Origin: Burkholderiaceae bacterium
GTDB lineage: Bacteria > Pseudomonadota > Gammaproteobacteria > Burkholderiales > Burkholderiaceae_E
Assembly (NCBI GenBank): GCA_016710525.1
Contig: JADJVQ010000026.1
Location: 1 to 64,000 of the forward strand
Length of the DNA stretch: 64,000 bases
Reading direction: 5' to 3'
Numbering within the stretch: position 1 is the first letter of the stretch; every line of letters starts with the position of its first letter. A program made the position numbers and the translations under genes. Positions 19,982-29,720 of the stretch are shown piece after piece. Below the pieces are notes generated by a model. It was not told the DNA's origin. It did no database searches and was given only the letters and a program-made list of their open reading frames with translations.

Positions 19982-21457
19982 ATGAAGAACCCCCCACCCT
20001 TTGTGCCCAAGCCGCTGGCGTCGCTGAGCGAGCGCGCGCCTGCCCGCGGCACGCCCGAGGCCCACCGTTTCGGCGCCGCGGCAACAGCATCGCTGCCGCC
20101 CTGGGTGGTCGACGGCGAAGCGCTGTTTCGGGAGGCCACCCGCCATGCAGCCGAGGGGCGGCTCGAGGAGGCCGTGGCGTGCTTCGAGCGGCTCGTCCGC
20201 CTGAAGCCCGATCATGCAGATGCCCTGAACGACCTCGGCAATGCGCTCGACGCGTTGCGCCGACGGCGCGAGGCGCTGGCCCGCTACGAGCAGGCTCTGC
20301 AGGTACGGCCCGGACACCTGCACGCCCGCAATGGCCGGGCCAATATGCTGCAGGCGTTCGGACGCCTGGACGAAGCTTTGGCCGGCTACGACAGCGCGCT
20401 CGCGCTCGATGGCGACTATGTGCACGCCTGGAACGGCCGGGGCAATACGCTGATGGCGCTGAATCGCCATCGCGAGGCCCTGCAGGCGTACCTGCGTGCG
20501 CAGTCGATCCAGCCGGACCATCCGGATGCCAATTTCAACGAAGGCCTGGCGCGGCTGTCGATGGGCGACTTCGAACTCGGCTGGATCAAGCACGAGCGGC
20601 GCTGGGACCTGCCGTTCTGGCGCAACCGGCGTCGCGGGTTCGCGCGGCCGTTGTGGCGTGGCGAGACCGAGCCGGCGGGACGCACGGTGCTGCTGCATGC
20701 CGAGCAGGGCTTCGGCGATACGCTGCAGTTTTGCCGATATGTGCCCAGGGTGGCCGCGCGCGGCCTTCGGGTGGTGTTCGAAGTGCAGCCGGCCCTGCGC
20801 GGTTTGCTCGAGCAGCTGCCCGGTGTCGCGGCCCTGGTGACCCGCGGCGATCCCCTGCCGGACTTCGATGTGCACTGCCCACTGCTCAGCCTGCCGATGG
20901 CCATGGCGACTCGCCTGGACAGCATCCCGCCGATGCAGCCCTGCCTGGCCGCCGATCCGCACAAGGTGGCGCAGTGGGCGCAGCGCCTGGGCGAGCGCAG
21001 GCGTGCGCGGATCGGGCTGGCCTGGCAGGGCAACGTCAGCCACGACAACGACCTCAACCGGTCGATCGGCCTGGCCCAGCTGGCGCCGCTGCTGGATGCC
21101 GATGCCGATTTTGTCAGCCTGCAGCAGCAGGTGCCCGCACGCGACCGCGAGCCGATGGCCGCACTGCCGAACCTGCGCGACCTGGGCGGGGAACTGCGCG
21201 ATTTTTCCGATACCGCGGCGCTGGTTGCAAACCTTGACGGCGTGATCGCGGTCGACACCGCGGTCGCGCATCTGGCCGCCGCCATGGGCAAGGCCTGCTG
21301 GGTCCTGCTGCCCTGGGTTGCCGACTGGCGCTGGATGCTCGAGCGCGAGGACACGCCGTGGTATCCGTCGATGCGGCTGTTTCGCCAGGGTGCGGCTGGC
21401 GACTGGACGCCAGTGATCGGCCGGGTGCGCGCGGCCCTGGGAGCGTCCGCGTTCTGA
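19982..21457 (+). CDS. TPR-repeat protein with C-terminal GT9/GT41-like glycosyltransferase domain
   Basis: 491 residues. Residues 47-205 hold about four TPR units (for example ALNDLGNALDALRRRREALA and HAWNGRGNTLMALNRHREAL). From about 205 the chain becomes a GT-B type glycosyltransferase C-terminal region: HAEQGFGDTLQFCRYVP, RIGLAWQGNVSHDNDLNRSI and the nucleotide-sugar motif VDTAVAHLAAAMGKACWVLL. This TPR plus glycosyltransferase layout resembles O-GlcNAc-transferase-like and heptosyltransferase-like protein-modifying enzymes. It is divergent from the serine-rich gene, an attractive substrate. Start ATG 19982; the ribosome site is weak. The sugar donor is unknown. Confidence 0.8.
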   Translation: MKNPPPFVPKPLASLSERAPARGTPEAHRFGAAATASLPPWVVDGEALFREATRHAAEGRLEEAVACFERLVRLKPDHADALNDLGNALDALRRRREALARYEQALQVRPGHLHARNGRANMLQAFGRLDEALAGYDSALALDGDYVHAWNGRGNTLMALNRHREALQAYLRAQSIQPDHPDANFNEGLARLSMGDFELGWIKHERRWDLPFWRNRRRGFARPLWRGETEPAGRTVLLHAEQGFGDTLQFCRYVPRVAARGLRVVFEVQPALRGLLEQLPGVAALVTRGDPLPDFDVHCPLLSLPMAMATRLDSIPPMQPCLAADPHKVAQWAQRLGERRRARIGLAWQGNVSHDNDLNRSIGLAQLAPLLDADADFVSLQQQVPARDREPMAALPNLRDLGGELRDFSDTAALVANLDGVIAVDTAVAHLAAAMGKACWVLLPWVADWRWMLEREDTPWYPSMRLFRQGAAGDWTPVIGRVRAALGASAF

Positions 21458-21490
21458 TGCTTCCCGCGGGATGCCTGAGACAGCGTGCGC

Positions 21491-22375
21491 TCAGGTCTGG
21501 CGAAAGCGCGCGAGCACGTCCAGCACGAGGCGTGTGGCGGCCTCGGGCTTGTCGCTGCGGTGCGCGATGCCCAGCGCTCGCCAGAGGGCGGGCCGCAGCG
21601 CCCGCATCGTGATGCGCGGATCGGCCACCAGTCCGGTGGCTTCGTGCGGCAGCAGGGCCGCGCCGTAGCCGGCCGCCACGAGACTGCGGATCGCGTCGTT
21701 GAAGTTCAGTTCGATGCGGGCCCGCGGCGCCAGGCCGGCCTTGGCGAACCACGCGGAGGTCAGCCGCGACAGCCGCGTGCCGGCATCGTTCAGGATCAGC
21801 GGCTGGCTCGCCAGCCAGAGCGGCGTGGCGACCTTGGGGGCCGACCAGGACGAAGGCAGGAACGCCATGACCGGATCGCGCCGCCACGGCGCCACACGCA
21901 CGCCGGCGATCGGCACCTGGGGCAGGGCCACCAGGCCGATGTCCAGGCGCGCGCCGGTCAGTCCGGCGAGCGTTTCCTCCGAGGTCAGGACCGCCACGTC
22001 GACCTCGATGCCCGGGTGTTCGCGGGCCAGCGCCGCCAGCGCCTGCGGCAGCAGATGGGCGATCGCGCCGGTGGAGGCGCCGATACGCACCCGTGCCGCC
22101 TTGCCCTGGATCTGGCGCTGCACCACATCGAGCGTGTCGTCGGCCAGTGCGAGCAGCCGGCGCGCCCGGTCGATCAGCGTGGCGCCCACACCGGTCGGCA
22201 CGACCGGGCCGCGCTGGCGCACCAGCAGCGCGGCGCCCAGGCGGGCTTCGAGTTCAGCGATGTGCAGGCTGACGGTGGGCGGCGCCAGGTGGAGCGAGCG
22301 TGCGGCGGCCGCGAACGAGCCGCGGTCGGCAATCGTCACCAGAGTGCGCAGCCGGTCGAGATTCAGTTCACGCAC
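21491..22375 (-). CDS. LysR-family transcriptional regulator
   Basis: 294 residues with an N-terminal winged helix-turn-helix (LDRLRTLVTIADRGSFAAAA, LAPPTVSLHIAELEARLG) and a C-terminal periplasmic-binding-protein-like effector domain (VRIGASTGAIAHLLPQAL). It starts with GTG at 22375. It is divergent from argC with 96 bp between them and a LysR-box-like dyad at 22381-22395 next to its start, so it probably autoregulates. Whether argC is its target or merely adjacent is unclear. Confidence 0.9.
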   Translation of the reverse strand: MRELNLDRLRTLVTIADRGSFAAAARSLHLAPPTVSLHIAELEARLGAALLVRQRGPVVPTGVGATLIDRARRLLALADDTLDVVQRQIQGKAARVRIGASTGAIAHLLPQALAALAREHPGIEVDVAVLTSEETLAGLTGARLDIGLVALPQVPIAGVRVAPWRRDPVMAFLPSSWSAPKVATPLWLASQPLILNDAGTRLSRLTSAWFAKAGLAPRARIELNFNDAIRSLVAAGYGAALLPHEATGLVADPRITMRALRPALWRALGIAHRSDKPEAATRLVLDVLARFRQT

Positions 22376-22380
22376 CGATA

Positions 22381-22395
22381 TTCACCATTTCTGAA
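22381..22395. promoter_or_regulatory. LysR-type operator (T-N11-A dyad)
   Basis: TTCACCATTTCTGAA is an interrupted dyad with TTCA/TGAA half-sites, fits the T-N11-A rule and lies in the 96-bp divergent gap immediately before the LysR start. Position and symmetry fit an autoregulatory site. No binding evidence exists. Confidence 0.45.
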
Positions 22396-22471
22396 CGGGT
22401 CGAACAGAAAACTCAGCTTTCATGATCTTACGCGTTGCTCGACCATGTCGGTCACCGCATCAGGGATCCCC

Positions 22472-23398
22472 ATGAAACCCACTGTTTTCATCGATGGCGA
22501 CCAGGGCACCACCGGCCTGCAGATCCTCAGCCGGCTGGAAGGGCGCCCCGATATTTCGCTGCTGACCCTGCCCGACGGGCGGCGCAAGGATCCGCATTGG
22601 CGAGCGCAGGCCATCAACGGCTGCGATGTCGCGATCCTGTGTCTGCCCGATGCGGCGGCGCGCCAGGCCGTGGCCGCTGTCACGCATGCGCAGGTGCGGA
22701 TCATCGATGCCAGTTCGGCACATCGGACCGATGCCGGATGGACCTACGGTTTTCCCGAGATGGAGCCGGCGCAGTCCGCGCGGATCGCGGCCGCGACCCG
22801 GGTGTCCAATCCCGGGTGCTATCCGACCGGCGCGATCGCGCTGCTGCGCCCGCTGGTCGCCTCGGGCCTGGTGCCTGAGGATCATCCGATCACGGTGCAT
22901 GCCGTGTCCGGTTACTCCGGACGGGGCCGTGAAGGCGTCCAGGCCCACGAAGGCCCGGGCGCGGCCGATGCTCCCGCCTTCGTGGTCTACGGCCTGGGCC
23001 TGTCGCACAAGCACACGCCCGAGATCCAGGCCCACGCCGGTCTGACGCAGCGTCCTGTGTTCGTGCCGGCCTACGGCGCTTTCCGTCAGGGCATCGTGCT
23101 GACCATCGCGCTGCACGGCCGGCTGCTGCCCGACGGCGCCAGCGCGGCGCGCCTGCGCGACTGCCTGCAGTCACACTACGCCGGTGCCTCGCTGGTCGAG
23201 GTCCTGCCGCGGGCGCAGTCGGACACGCTCGAACACCTCGATCCCCAGGCACTGAACGGCAGCGACCGGCTGCGCCTGGCGGTCTTCGCCAATCCGCGCG
23301 AGAACCAGATCCTGCTGGCCGCCGTCTTCGACAACCTGGGCAAGGGGGCCAGCGGGGCGGCGGTGCAGAACCTCGACCTGATGCTGGGGCGGCACTGA
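22472..23398 (+). CDS. argC: N-acetyl-gamma-glutamyl-phosphate reductase (type 2)
   Basis: 308-residue NADPH enzyme of arginine synthesis. The N-terminal FIDGDQGTTGLQI is the nucleotide-binding loop of the short ArgC2 type. The catalytic cysteine is Cys116 in SNPGCYPTGAI. HAVSGYSGRG and the His-rich GLSHKHTPEI segment follow. The ATG at 22472 has AGGGA seven bases upstream; the open frame to the left belongs to no gene. argG is 33 kb away on the other strand, so arginine genes are dispersed. It is monocistronic here, convergent with the EamA gene. Confidence 0.94.
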   Translation: MKPTVFIDGDQGTTGLQILSRLEGRPDISLLTLPDGRRKDPHWRAQAINGCDVAILCLPDAAARQAVAAVTHAQVRIIDASSAHRTDAGWTYGFPEMEPAQSARIAAATRVSNPGCYPTGAIALLRPLVASGLVPEDHPITVHAVSGYSGRGREGVQAHEGPGAADAPAFVVYGLGLSHKHTPEIQAHAGLTQRPVFVPAYGAFRQGIVLTIALHGRLLPDGASAARLRDCLQSHYAGASLVEVLPRAQSDTLEHLDPQALNGSDRLRLAVFANPRENQILLAAVFDNLGKGASGAAVQNLDLMLGRH

Positions 23399-23428
23399 AC
23401 GGCGCCGGCGCCGGCGCGTCGTGGCAGG

Positions 23429-24355
23429 TCAGTCGGATCCGGCCTTGCGGGCGCCGCCCGGCCACGCGATCAGCGCGATGCCCGCCACCGCCAGGCCGAA
23501 GGCCAGCCAGTGTGCGGGGCTCAGCCGTTCGCCCAGCCAGCCGACCGCCACCGCGCAGGCGGCCAGCGGCATCGCGATGGTGAACACCCCGCTGTGACCG
23601 GCCGGCACCTGCTTCAGGCCCGACAGCCACAGCCAGGTCGAGGCGATGCTCGCCGACAGCGAATAGAACGCGAGCAGGGCCCAGTTGCCGGCGCCGACCT
23701 GGGCGAAATCGAACTGGCTGGCCTGCCAAAGGCCCAGCGGCGTCATCAGCAGCAGGCCGATCAGGTTGATCAGCGCCGAGATCCGCATCGGCGACAGGCT
23801 CGCGGTCAGCCGCTTGCCCAGGATCACGTAGATCGCCTCGCAGCACACGCAGGCGAACACCAGCAGGTTGCCCAGCGCCGAGCCTGCGCTGGCCGCACCG
23901 GTGCGTGCCAGCGTGAGCAGCAGCACTCCGGCGACCGCCAGGCACACCGCCAGCCAGGCCCGCGGGCCCAGGCGTTCGCGAAGGAACAGCCAGCTGAACA
24001 CGGCGACCACGGCCGGCAGGGTCGACAGGATGACGCCGGTCGCGCTGGCCGAGGTCAGCATGACGCCGGTGAGCATGCAGATCGAGAACAGAAAATTGCC
24101 GAAAAAGGATTGCAGGAACAGGCTTCGACCGTGCGGCGCGAGGCCGGTCAGCGGCAGGGTCCAGGGCAGCATCACGATCGCGGCCAGGCCGAAGCGCAGC
24201 CAGGCCAGCAGGAACACCGGAAAGACCGTGGTCAGCGGTTTGCTCAAGGCCACGTAGGTGCCGACCAGCGACATGCCGGCAAACAGCAGCAGGTACCCGG
24301 CGAGCGGGAAGGGTCGGGCAGCGTGGGCAGGCGGCATCGCAGGACGGCTCGGCAC
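23429..24355 (-). CDS. EamA/DMT-family transporter
   Basis: 308-residue membrane protein with ten predicted spans in two homologous halves, typical of EamA (RhaT/YdcZ-like) drug/metabolite exporters. The first helix starts at FPLAGYLLLFAGMSLVGTYVAL. FLRERLGPRAWLAVCLAVAGVLLL and WLGERLSPAHWLAFGLAVAGIAL are the repeated end-of-half motifs. Substrate unknown. It is divergent from glcD with about 100 bp between. The C-terminal tail is short and basic. Confidence 0.88.
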   Translation of the reverse strand: MPSRPAMPPAHAARPFPLAGYLLLFAGMSLVGTYVALSKPLTTVFPVFLLAWLRFGLAAIVMLPWTLPLTGLAPHGRSLFLQSFFGNFLFSICMLTGVMLTSASATGVILSTLPAVVAVFSWLFLRERLGPRAWLAVCLAVAGVLLLTLARTGAASAGSALGNLLVFACVCCEAIYVILGKRLTASLSPMRISALINLIGLLLMTPLGLWQASQFDFAQVGAGNWALLAFYSLSASIASTWLWLSGLKQVPAGHSGVFTIAMPLAACAVAVGWLGERLSPAHWLAFGLAVAGIALIAWPGGARKAGSD

Positions 24356-24457
24356 GGGTTTCGGAATTCACCGCCGGGGCAGTTGTGCCTCGATCGCAAA
24401 GATCTTTCGCGTTTTCCCGCATTTCACTTTGGCAGGGTAAACGATAGTCTCCGGGCG

Positions 24458-26059
24458 GTGAACTCAATCGCCTCAGCTGCTGTCATCGCCCCTGCCGATG
24501 AATTGCGTTTCGCCGACGTTTCGGCCCGCGGCACGCCCGAGCGCCAGGCCGAGGTGGCGGCGCGCCTGCGCGAATTCCTGCCCGCGCACTGTGTGCTCTT
24601 CCGGGCCGAAGACACCCGTCCCTACGAGTGCGACGCCCTGTCGGCGTACCGGCAGCTGCCGATGGTCGTGGCCCTGCCCGAGACCGAGGCGCAGGTGGCG
24701 CAGGTGCTGCGAACCTGTTTTCTGCTGCAGGTCCCGGTGGTGGCGCGGGGGGCCGGCACCAGCCTTTCGGGCGGCTCGATGCCGCATGCGTCGGGCGTGG
24801 TGCTCGGCCTGGCCAAGCTCAACCGCATCCTGGCGCTCGATCCGGTTGCGCGGACGGCCCGGGTCCAGCCCGGGGTGCGCAACCTGGCCATCTCCGAGGC
24901 GGCGGCGCCGCACGGCCTTTACTACGCGCCCGACCCGTCCTCGCAGATCGCCTGCAGCATCGGTGGCAACGTGGCCGAGAACTCCGGCGGCGTGCACTGC
25001 CTGAAATACGGCCTGACGGTGCACAACGTGCTGCGCGTGCGCGGCTTCACCATCGATGGCGAGGCGGTCGAATTCGGCTCCGAGGCGCTCGATTGCCCGG
25101 GCCTGGACCTGATGGCGCTGATGATCGGCTCCGAGGGCATGCTGGCCGTCGCCACCGAGGTCACGGTCAAGCTGGTGCCCAAGCCGCTGGTGGCACGGGT
25201 CGTGATGGCCTCGTTCGACGACGTCGTCAAGGCGGGCAACGCGGTGGCCAGCATCATTGCCGCCGGCATCATTCCGGCCGGCCTCGAAATGATGGATCAG
25301 AAGATCACTCGGGCGGTCGAGCCTTTCGTGAAGGCCGGTTATGACCTGGACGCCAAGGCCATTCTGCTGGCCGAGTCCGATGGCACGCCCGAAGAAGTCG
25401 AGGAAGAAATCGGTCGCATCGATGAGGTGCTGCGAGGCTCCGGCGCCACCGCGATCCGCGTTTCGCAGTCGGAGGCCGAGCGCCTGCGCTTCTGGTCGGG
25501 CCGCAAGAACGCCTTCCCGGCGGCCGGGCGCGTCTCGCCCGACTACTACTGCATGGACGGCACCATCCCGCGCAAGAACCTGGGCCGGATGCTGACCGCC
25601 ATCGTCGAGATGGAGCGCAAGTACGATCTGGGCTGCATGAACGTCTTTCATGCCGGCGACGGCAATCTGCATCCGCTGATCCTGTTCGATGCCAACGACC
25701 AGGCGCAGTGGGAGCGGGCCGAACTGTTCGGTGCAGAAATACTCGAGTTGTGCGTCGAACTGGGCGGCACGGTCACCGGCGAGCACGGCGTGGGCATCGA
25801 AAAGATCAATTCGATGTGCGTGCAGTTCTCGCCCGAAGAACGTGCCGCGTTCTTTGCGGTCAAGCGCGCCTTCGACGAGCCCGGGCTGCTCAATCCGGGC
25901 AAGGGCATCCCGACCACGTCGCGCTGCGCCGAATACGGCAAGATGCACATTCATGGCGGACGGCTGCCGTTCGCCGACATTCCGCGCGTTTCTGATCTGC
26001 GTTTTCCCTCTTTCCGATTCCCGTTCCTGGCCGCGCATCTGATGGAGCGAACGGGATGA
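24458..26059 (+). CDS. glcD: glycolate oxidase subunit GlcD (FAD-linked)
   Basis: 533-residue flavoprotein subunit of glycolate oxidase, oxidising glycolate to glyoxylate. The FAD domain has PVVARGAGTSLSGGSMPH, ARVQPGVRNLAISEAA and CSIGGNVAENSGGVHCLKYG. The C-terminal domain has NVFHAGDGNLHPLILFD and GGTVTGEHGVGIEK. The start is GTG 24458 because no ATG fits and homology begins there. It heads glcDEF, with glcE 16 bp downstream. In the family electrons go to the respiratory chain through GlcF. Confidence 0.93.
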   Translation: MNSIASAAVIAPADELRFADVSARGTPERQAEVAARLREFLPAHCVLFRAEDTRPYECDALSAYRQLPMVVALPETEAQVAQVLRTCFLLQVPVVARGAGTSLSGGSMPHASGVVLGLAKLNRILALDPVARTARVQPGVRNLAISEAAAPHGLYYAPDPSSQIACSIGGNVAENSGGVHCLKYGLTVHNVLRVRGFTIDGEAVEFGSEALDCPGLDLMALMIGSEGMLAVATEVTVKLVPKPLVARVVMASFDDVVKAGNAVASIIAAGIIPAGLEMMDQKITRAVEPFVKAGYDLDAKAILLAESDGTPEEVEEEIGRIDEVLRGSGATAIRVSQSEAERLRFWSGRKNAFPAAGRVSPDYYCMDGTIPRKNLGRMLTAIVEMERKYDLGCMNVFHAGDGNLHPLILFDANDQAQWERAELFGAEILELCVELGGTVTGEHGVGIEKINSMCVQFSPEERAAFFAVKRAFDEPGLLNPGKGIPTTSRCAEYGKMHIHGGRLPFADIPRVSDLRFPSFRFPFLAAHLMERTG

Positions 26060-26075
26060 CAGGTCCAGACCCTCG

Positions 26076-27179
26076 ATGAGCCAATCCCCGATCCCCGATT
26101 CGGCGCCGCGCGTGCTGAGCGAGTGGCGAGACCGCATCCGCGCTGCCGATGCCGCGGGCACCGCGCTGGAACTGCGTGGCGGCGGCACCAAGGCGTTCTA
26201 CGGCCAGGCGCCGCGCGGCGAACCGTTCGACACGCGCGCCTATCGTGGCATCGTCTCGTTCGAGCCCACCGAACTCGTCATCACCGCCCGTTGCGGCACG
26301 CCGCTGGCCGAACTCGAAGCCGCCGTCGCGAAGGCCGGGCAGATGCTGCCCTTCGAGTCCCCCTCGTTCGGCGAGCAGGCCACGCTGGGCGGCGCGATGG
26401 CAGCCGGGCTCTCGGGACCGCGCCGCGCCACGGCCGGCGCGATGCGCGACTTCGTGCTCGGCGCATGCCTGCTCGATGCCCGCGGCCAGTGGATGCGATT
26501 CGGCGGGCAGGTGATGAAGAACGTCGCCGGCTACGATGTGTCGCGGGTCCTGTGCGGATCGATGGGGGTCCTGGGGCTGATCGCCGAAGTTTCTCTGAAG
26601 GTGCTGCCGGTGCCGGCGCTCGAGGCCACGCTCACCCTGGCCGCCGATCAGAAGCAGGCGCTCGCCTGGCTGAACCAATGGGCCGGCAAGCCGGTGCCGC
26701 TGTCGGCCAGCGCATGGTCGGCGGGCAGCCTGGTCGTCCGGCTGTCCGGGGCGGCGGCGGCCGTGCGCGCGGCGACCGAAACCTTTCGCCAGCGGCACGG
26801 CGCCAAGCCGCTGGAGCCCGCCGAGGCCAGGGCTTTCTGGGCCGACGTCCGCGAACACCGCGCGGCGGTGCTGGACACGCCTGGCCCGCTGTGGCGTTTG
26901 TCGGTGCCTTCGGTGGCGCCCGTGCTGGCCATGGTCGGCGAGCCGTTCATCGAATGGGGCGGCGCCTTGCGCTGGTATGCGAGCCAGGCGCCGGCGGCCA
27001 GCGTGCGCGAGGCCGCGGCCGCGGTCGGCGGCACGGCCTGCCTGTTTCGCGGCGGCGACAAGTCGGTCGGCGCCTTCCATCCGCTCACCGATGCCGTCGC
27101 GCGCCTGCACATGCGCCTGAAGCGCGAATTCGACCCCAACCGGATCTTCAATCCCGGTCGCCTGTACGGAGACCTCTGA
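26076..27179 (+). CDS. glcE: glycolate oxidase subunit GlcE
   Basis: 367-residue second FAD-binding subunit of glycolate oxidase. The PCMH flavin motif is visible as LELRGGGTKAFYG, then FEPTELVITARCGTPLAEL and FGEQATLGGAMAAGLSGPRR. The C-terminus ends DPNRIFNPGRLY, as in other GlcE proteins. It lies 16 bp after glcD and its stop is 4 bp before the glcF start, so translation is probably coupled. Intact. Confidence 0.93.
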   Translation: MSQSPIPDSAPRVLSEWRDRIRAADAAGTALELRGGGTKAFYGQAPRGEPFDTRAYRGIVSFEPTELVITARCGTPLAELEAAVAKAGQMLPFESPSFGEQATLGGAMAAGLSGPRRATAGAMRDFVLGACLLDARGQWMRFGGQVMKNVAGYDVSRVLCGSMGVLGLIAEVSLKVLPVPALEATLTLAADQKQALAWLNQWAGKPVPLSASAWSAGSLVVRLSGAAAAVRAATETFRQRHGAKPLEPAEARAFWADVREHRAAVLDTPGPLWRLSVPSVAPVLAMVGEPFIEWGGALRWYASQAPAASVREAAAAVGGTACLFRGGDKSVGAFHPLTDAVARLHMRLKREFDPNRIFNPGRLYGDL

Positions 27180-27183
27180 GGCG

Positions 27184-28423
27184 ATGGAAACCCACCTGGC
27201 GGACTGGCTCAAGGCCACCCCTGACGGCATCGAAGCGCAAGCCATCCTGCGAACCTGCGTGCACTGCGGATTCTGCACGGCGACCTGCCCCACCTACCAG
27301 CTGCTCGGCGATGAACTCGATGGTCCGCGCGGGCGCATCTACCTGATCAAGCAGGTCGTCGAGGGGCAGCCGGCCACCGCAGCCACCCAGGCGCACCTGG
27401 ACCGCTGCCTGACCTGCCGCAACTGCGAGAGCACCTGTCCCTCCGGCGTGCGCTACGGGCACCTGGTGGACATCGGCCGCAAGCTGGTCGACGCCCAGAC
27501 GCCCCGGCCGCTGGCCCAGCGTCTGCTGCGGGGCGCCCTGCGCGAGGGCATGACGCGGCGCTGGCTGTTCGATCCGGCCATGCGGGCCGGGCAGGCCCTG
27601 CGGCCGATGCTGCCGGCCAAGCTGCGCGACAAGGTGCCCGAGCGCCGCGAGCCGGGGCCGGTGCCGGTTCGCCAGCACGCGCGCAAGGTTCTGCTGCTGG
27701 CGGGCTGTGTGCAGCCGGCGATGATGCCGCGCATCGACGCGGCGACGATCCGCGTGCTCGATGCCATCGGCGTGCAGTCGGTGTTCGCGCCGGGCACCGG
27801 ATGCTGCGGCGCGATCCGCCAGCACCTGAACGACCACGAGGGCGCGCTGGCCGACGCGCGCCGCAACCTGGATGCCTGGCTGCCGCTGCTGGATGCCGGC
27901 ACCGGCCGAGGCGCTGCTGATCAACGCCTCGGGCTGCGGGGCCATGATCAAGGACTACGCTCATCTGCTGCGCGACGACCCGGTGTACGGGCCGCGCGCC
28001 GAACGGCTGGTGGCGGCCACCTTCGATCTCGCCCAGTGGCTGCCGCGCGAATTCGCCGCGGCCAGCGAGCGGGCCGGTGGACTGGTTCGCCAGCCCGGCG
28101 CCTCGCCCGTGGTGTTCCATCCGCCGTGCACGCTGCAGCACGGCCAGCAGGTGCGCGGCGAGGTCGAGCAGATGCTGGCGTCGCTGGGTGTGACGGTGCA
28201 GCCGGTGGCCGATGCGCACCTGTGCTGCGGCTCGGCGGGCACGTATTCGGTGCTGCAGCCGGGGCTCTCGCAGCAGCTGCGCGAGCGCAAGCTGTCCGAC
28301 CTGCAGGCCGGCGGTCCCGCCATGGTGCTGTCGGCCAATATCGGCTGCATCGCCCATCTGCAAGGCGGCACCGACACCCCGGTGCGGCACTGGATCGAGT
28401 GGCTCGACGAGGCGATCGCCTGA
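27184..28423 (+). CDS. glcF: glycolate oxidase iron-sulfur subunit GlcF, single frameshift
   Basis: Iron-sulfur subunit with two N-terminal 4Fe-4S sites (CVHCGFCTATCPTY and CLTCRNCESTCPSGV) followed by two CCG domains (GTGCCGAIRQHL and HLCCGSAGTYSVLQPG). The frame from ATG 27184 is good to about 27895. Homology then continues in another frame (AEALLINASGCGAMIKDYAHLL) to the stop at 28423. One indel near 27895-27905 restores a normal-length protein of about 412 residues. Membrane association is via partner respiratory proteins. Last gene of glcDEF. Confidence 0.9.
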
Positions 28424-28592
28424 GTTCGGGCCCGCCGATGCGCGGGCCAGCCGCGGCACGGCGCCGGGTCGCCGCGGGCGGGCGGGCCCGTGCGGTTTCC
28501 CAAGGTCGGCCCCCCCGGTGTATCTTCCCCCGCAGTTTCGGGCGCTTCGCGCGCGCCCGCCCTGAGATGGCGACGCGGGAGAACACACGCAG

Positions 28593-29720
28593 ATGTCCAA
28601 AGTCGGCAAAGTCCTGCTCACCCTGATCCTGCTGGCCGGCTTCGGCGCCGCGCTCTTTTTCGCGATGCAGGGCCAGAAGACCGAGGTCGCCGAAAAGGCG
28701 CGCAGCGAAGCGATCGCCAGCGCGACCGAACTCACCGGAATCATTGCGCTCGATGTCGAGCCGTTTTTTGCCGACGAGCGTGTGCGCAAGGTGCTGGCGG
28801 AGCAGCGGCTGCCGGTGAAGGTGACGCGGGTGGGCAGCCGCGAGATGGCGGGCAAGGTGGTCCCGGGCAGCATGCCTGACTTCTTCTTCCCGTCGGGCGT
28901 GGTCGCGGCCAACCAGATCGTCGATGCGGCCCGCAAGGCCAATCTGCCGATGGCGCAGTCCTCGCCCTTTCACACGCCGATGGTGATCGCCAGCTGGACC
29001 CCCATCGCCAAGATCCTGGCGGCCAATGGCATGGCCAAGGCCCTGGGCGAACGCATCTATGGCGTCGACATGATCAAGCTGACGCGCACGATGCTCGATC
29101 GCAAGCGCTGGAAGGACCTGCAGGGCGCTTCGGCCTACGATGTGTCGCGCGGAGTGCTGGTGTCGACCACCGATGTGCGCCGAAGCAATTCGGCGGCCAT
29201 GTTCCTGGCGCTGACCAGCTACGCGGCCCATGGCGATGTGCTCACCGATCGCGCGACGGCGCGCACCCTGGCCGCGAAGCTGGCCGAGCTGTTCAAGCGC
29301 CAGGGCTACCAGGAGAATTACGTCAACGGCAACTTCGACGACTATGTGTCGATCGGCATCGGCAAGACGCCAATGGCCTTCATCTACGAGAACCAGCTGG
29401 TCAGCTACGCGCTCGCCAAGAAGGGCGTGGGTGCCGACATGGTGCTGCTGTATCCGCAGCCCACGATCGTCAACAAGGTGGTGTTCCTGGCCGGCAGCGA
29501 GCGCGCCAGGGCGCTGGCCGACTTGCTCGCGCGCAACGCCGAACTGCAGCGCATCGCGGTCGAATACGGCTTTCGCATCGCCGACACGGGCGTCTTCATG
29601 CAGACGGTCAAGCCGACCGGTCTGGCCGTCGAGGAGCGCATCACGCAGGTGATCGATCCGCCGTCCTACGAGGTGATGGCCGAGATGATCGATGTGGTCA
29701 CGCAGGAGATGGCGCAATGA
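28593..29720 (+). CDS. membrane-anchored substrate-binding-like protein, first gene of VWA/TelA operon
   Basis: 375 residues. A single N-terminal membrane span (KVLLTLILLAGFGAALFFAM) anchors an exported domain. The rest looks like a type 2 periplasmic-binding fold: MPDFFFPSGVVAANQIV, then PFHTPMVIASWTPIAKILAANG, a segment reminiscent of ModA-like binding proteins. Its stop overlaps the start of the next gene in an ATGA arrangement, tying it to the VWA lipoprotein. Ligand unknown; no transporter ATPase or permease is encoded here, so it is more likely a sensor or scaffold than an importer component. Confidence 0.72.
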   Translation: MSKVGKVLLTLILLAGFGAALFFAMQGQKTEVAEKARSEAIASATELTGIIALDVEPFFADERVRKVLAEQRLPVKVTRVGSREMAGKVVPGSMPDFFFPSGVVAANQIVDAARKANLPMAQSSPFHTPMVIASWTPIAKILAANGMAKALGERIYGVDMIKLTRTMLDRKRWKDLQGASAYDVSRGVLVSTTDVRRSNSAAMFLALTSYAAHGDVLTDRATARTLAAKLAELFKRQGYQENYVNGNFDDYVSIGIGKTPMAFIYENQLVSYALAKKGVGADMVLLYPQPTIVNKVVFLAGSERARALADLLARNAELQRIAVEYGFRIADTGVFMQTVKPTGLAVEERITQVIDPPSYEVMAEMIDVVTQEMAQ

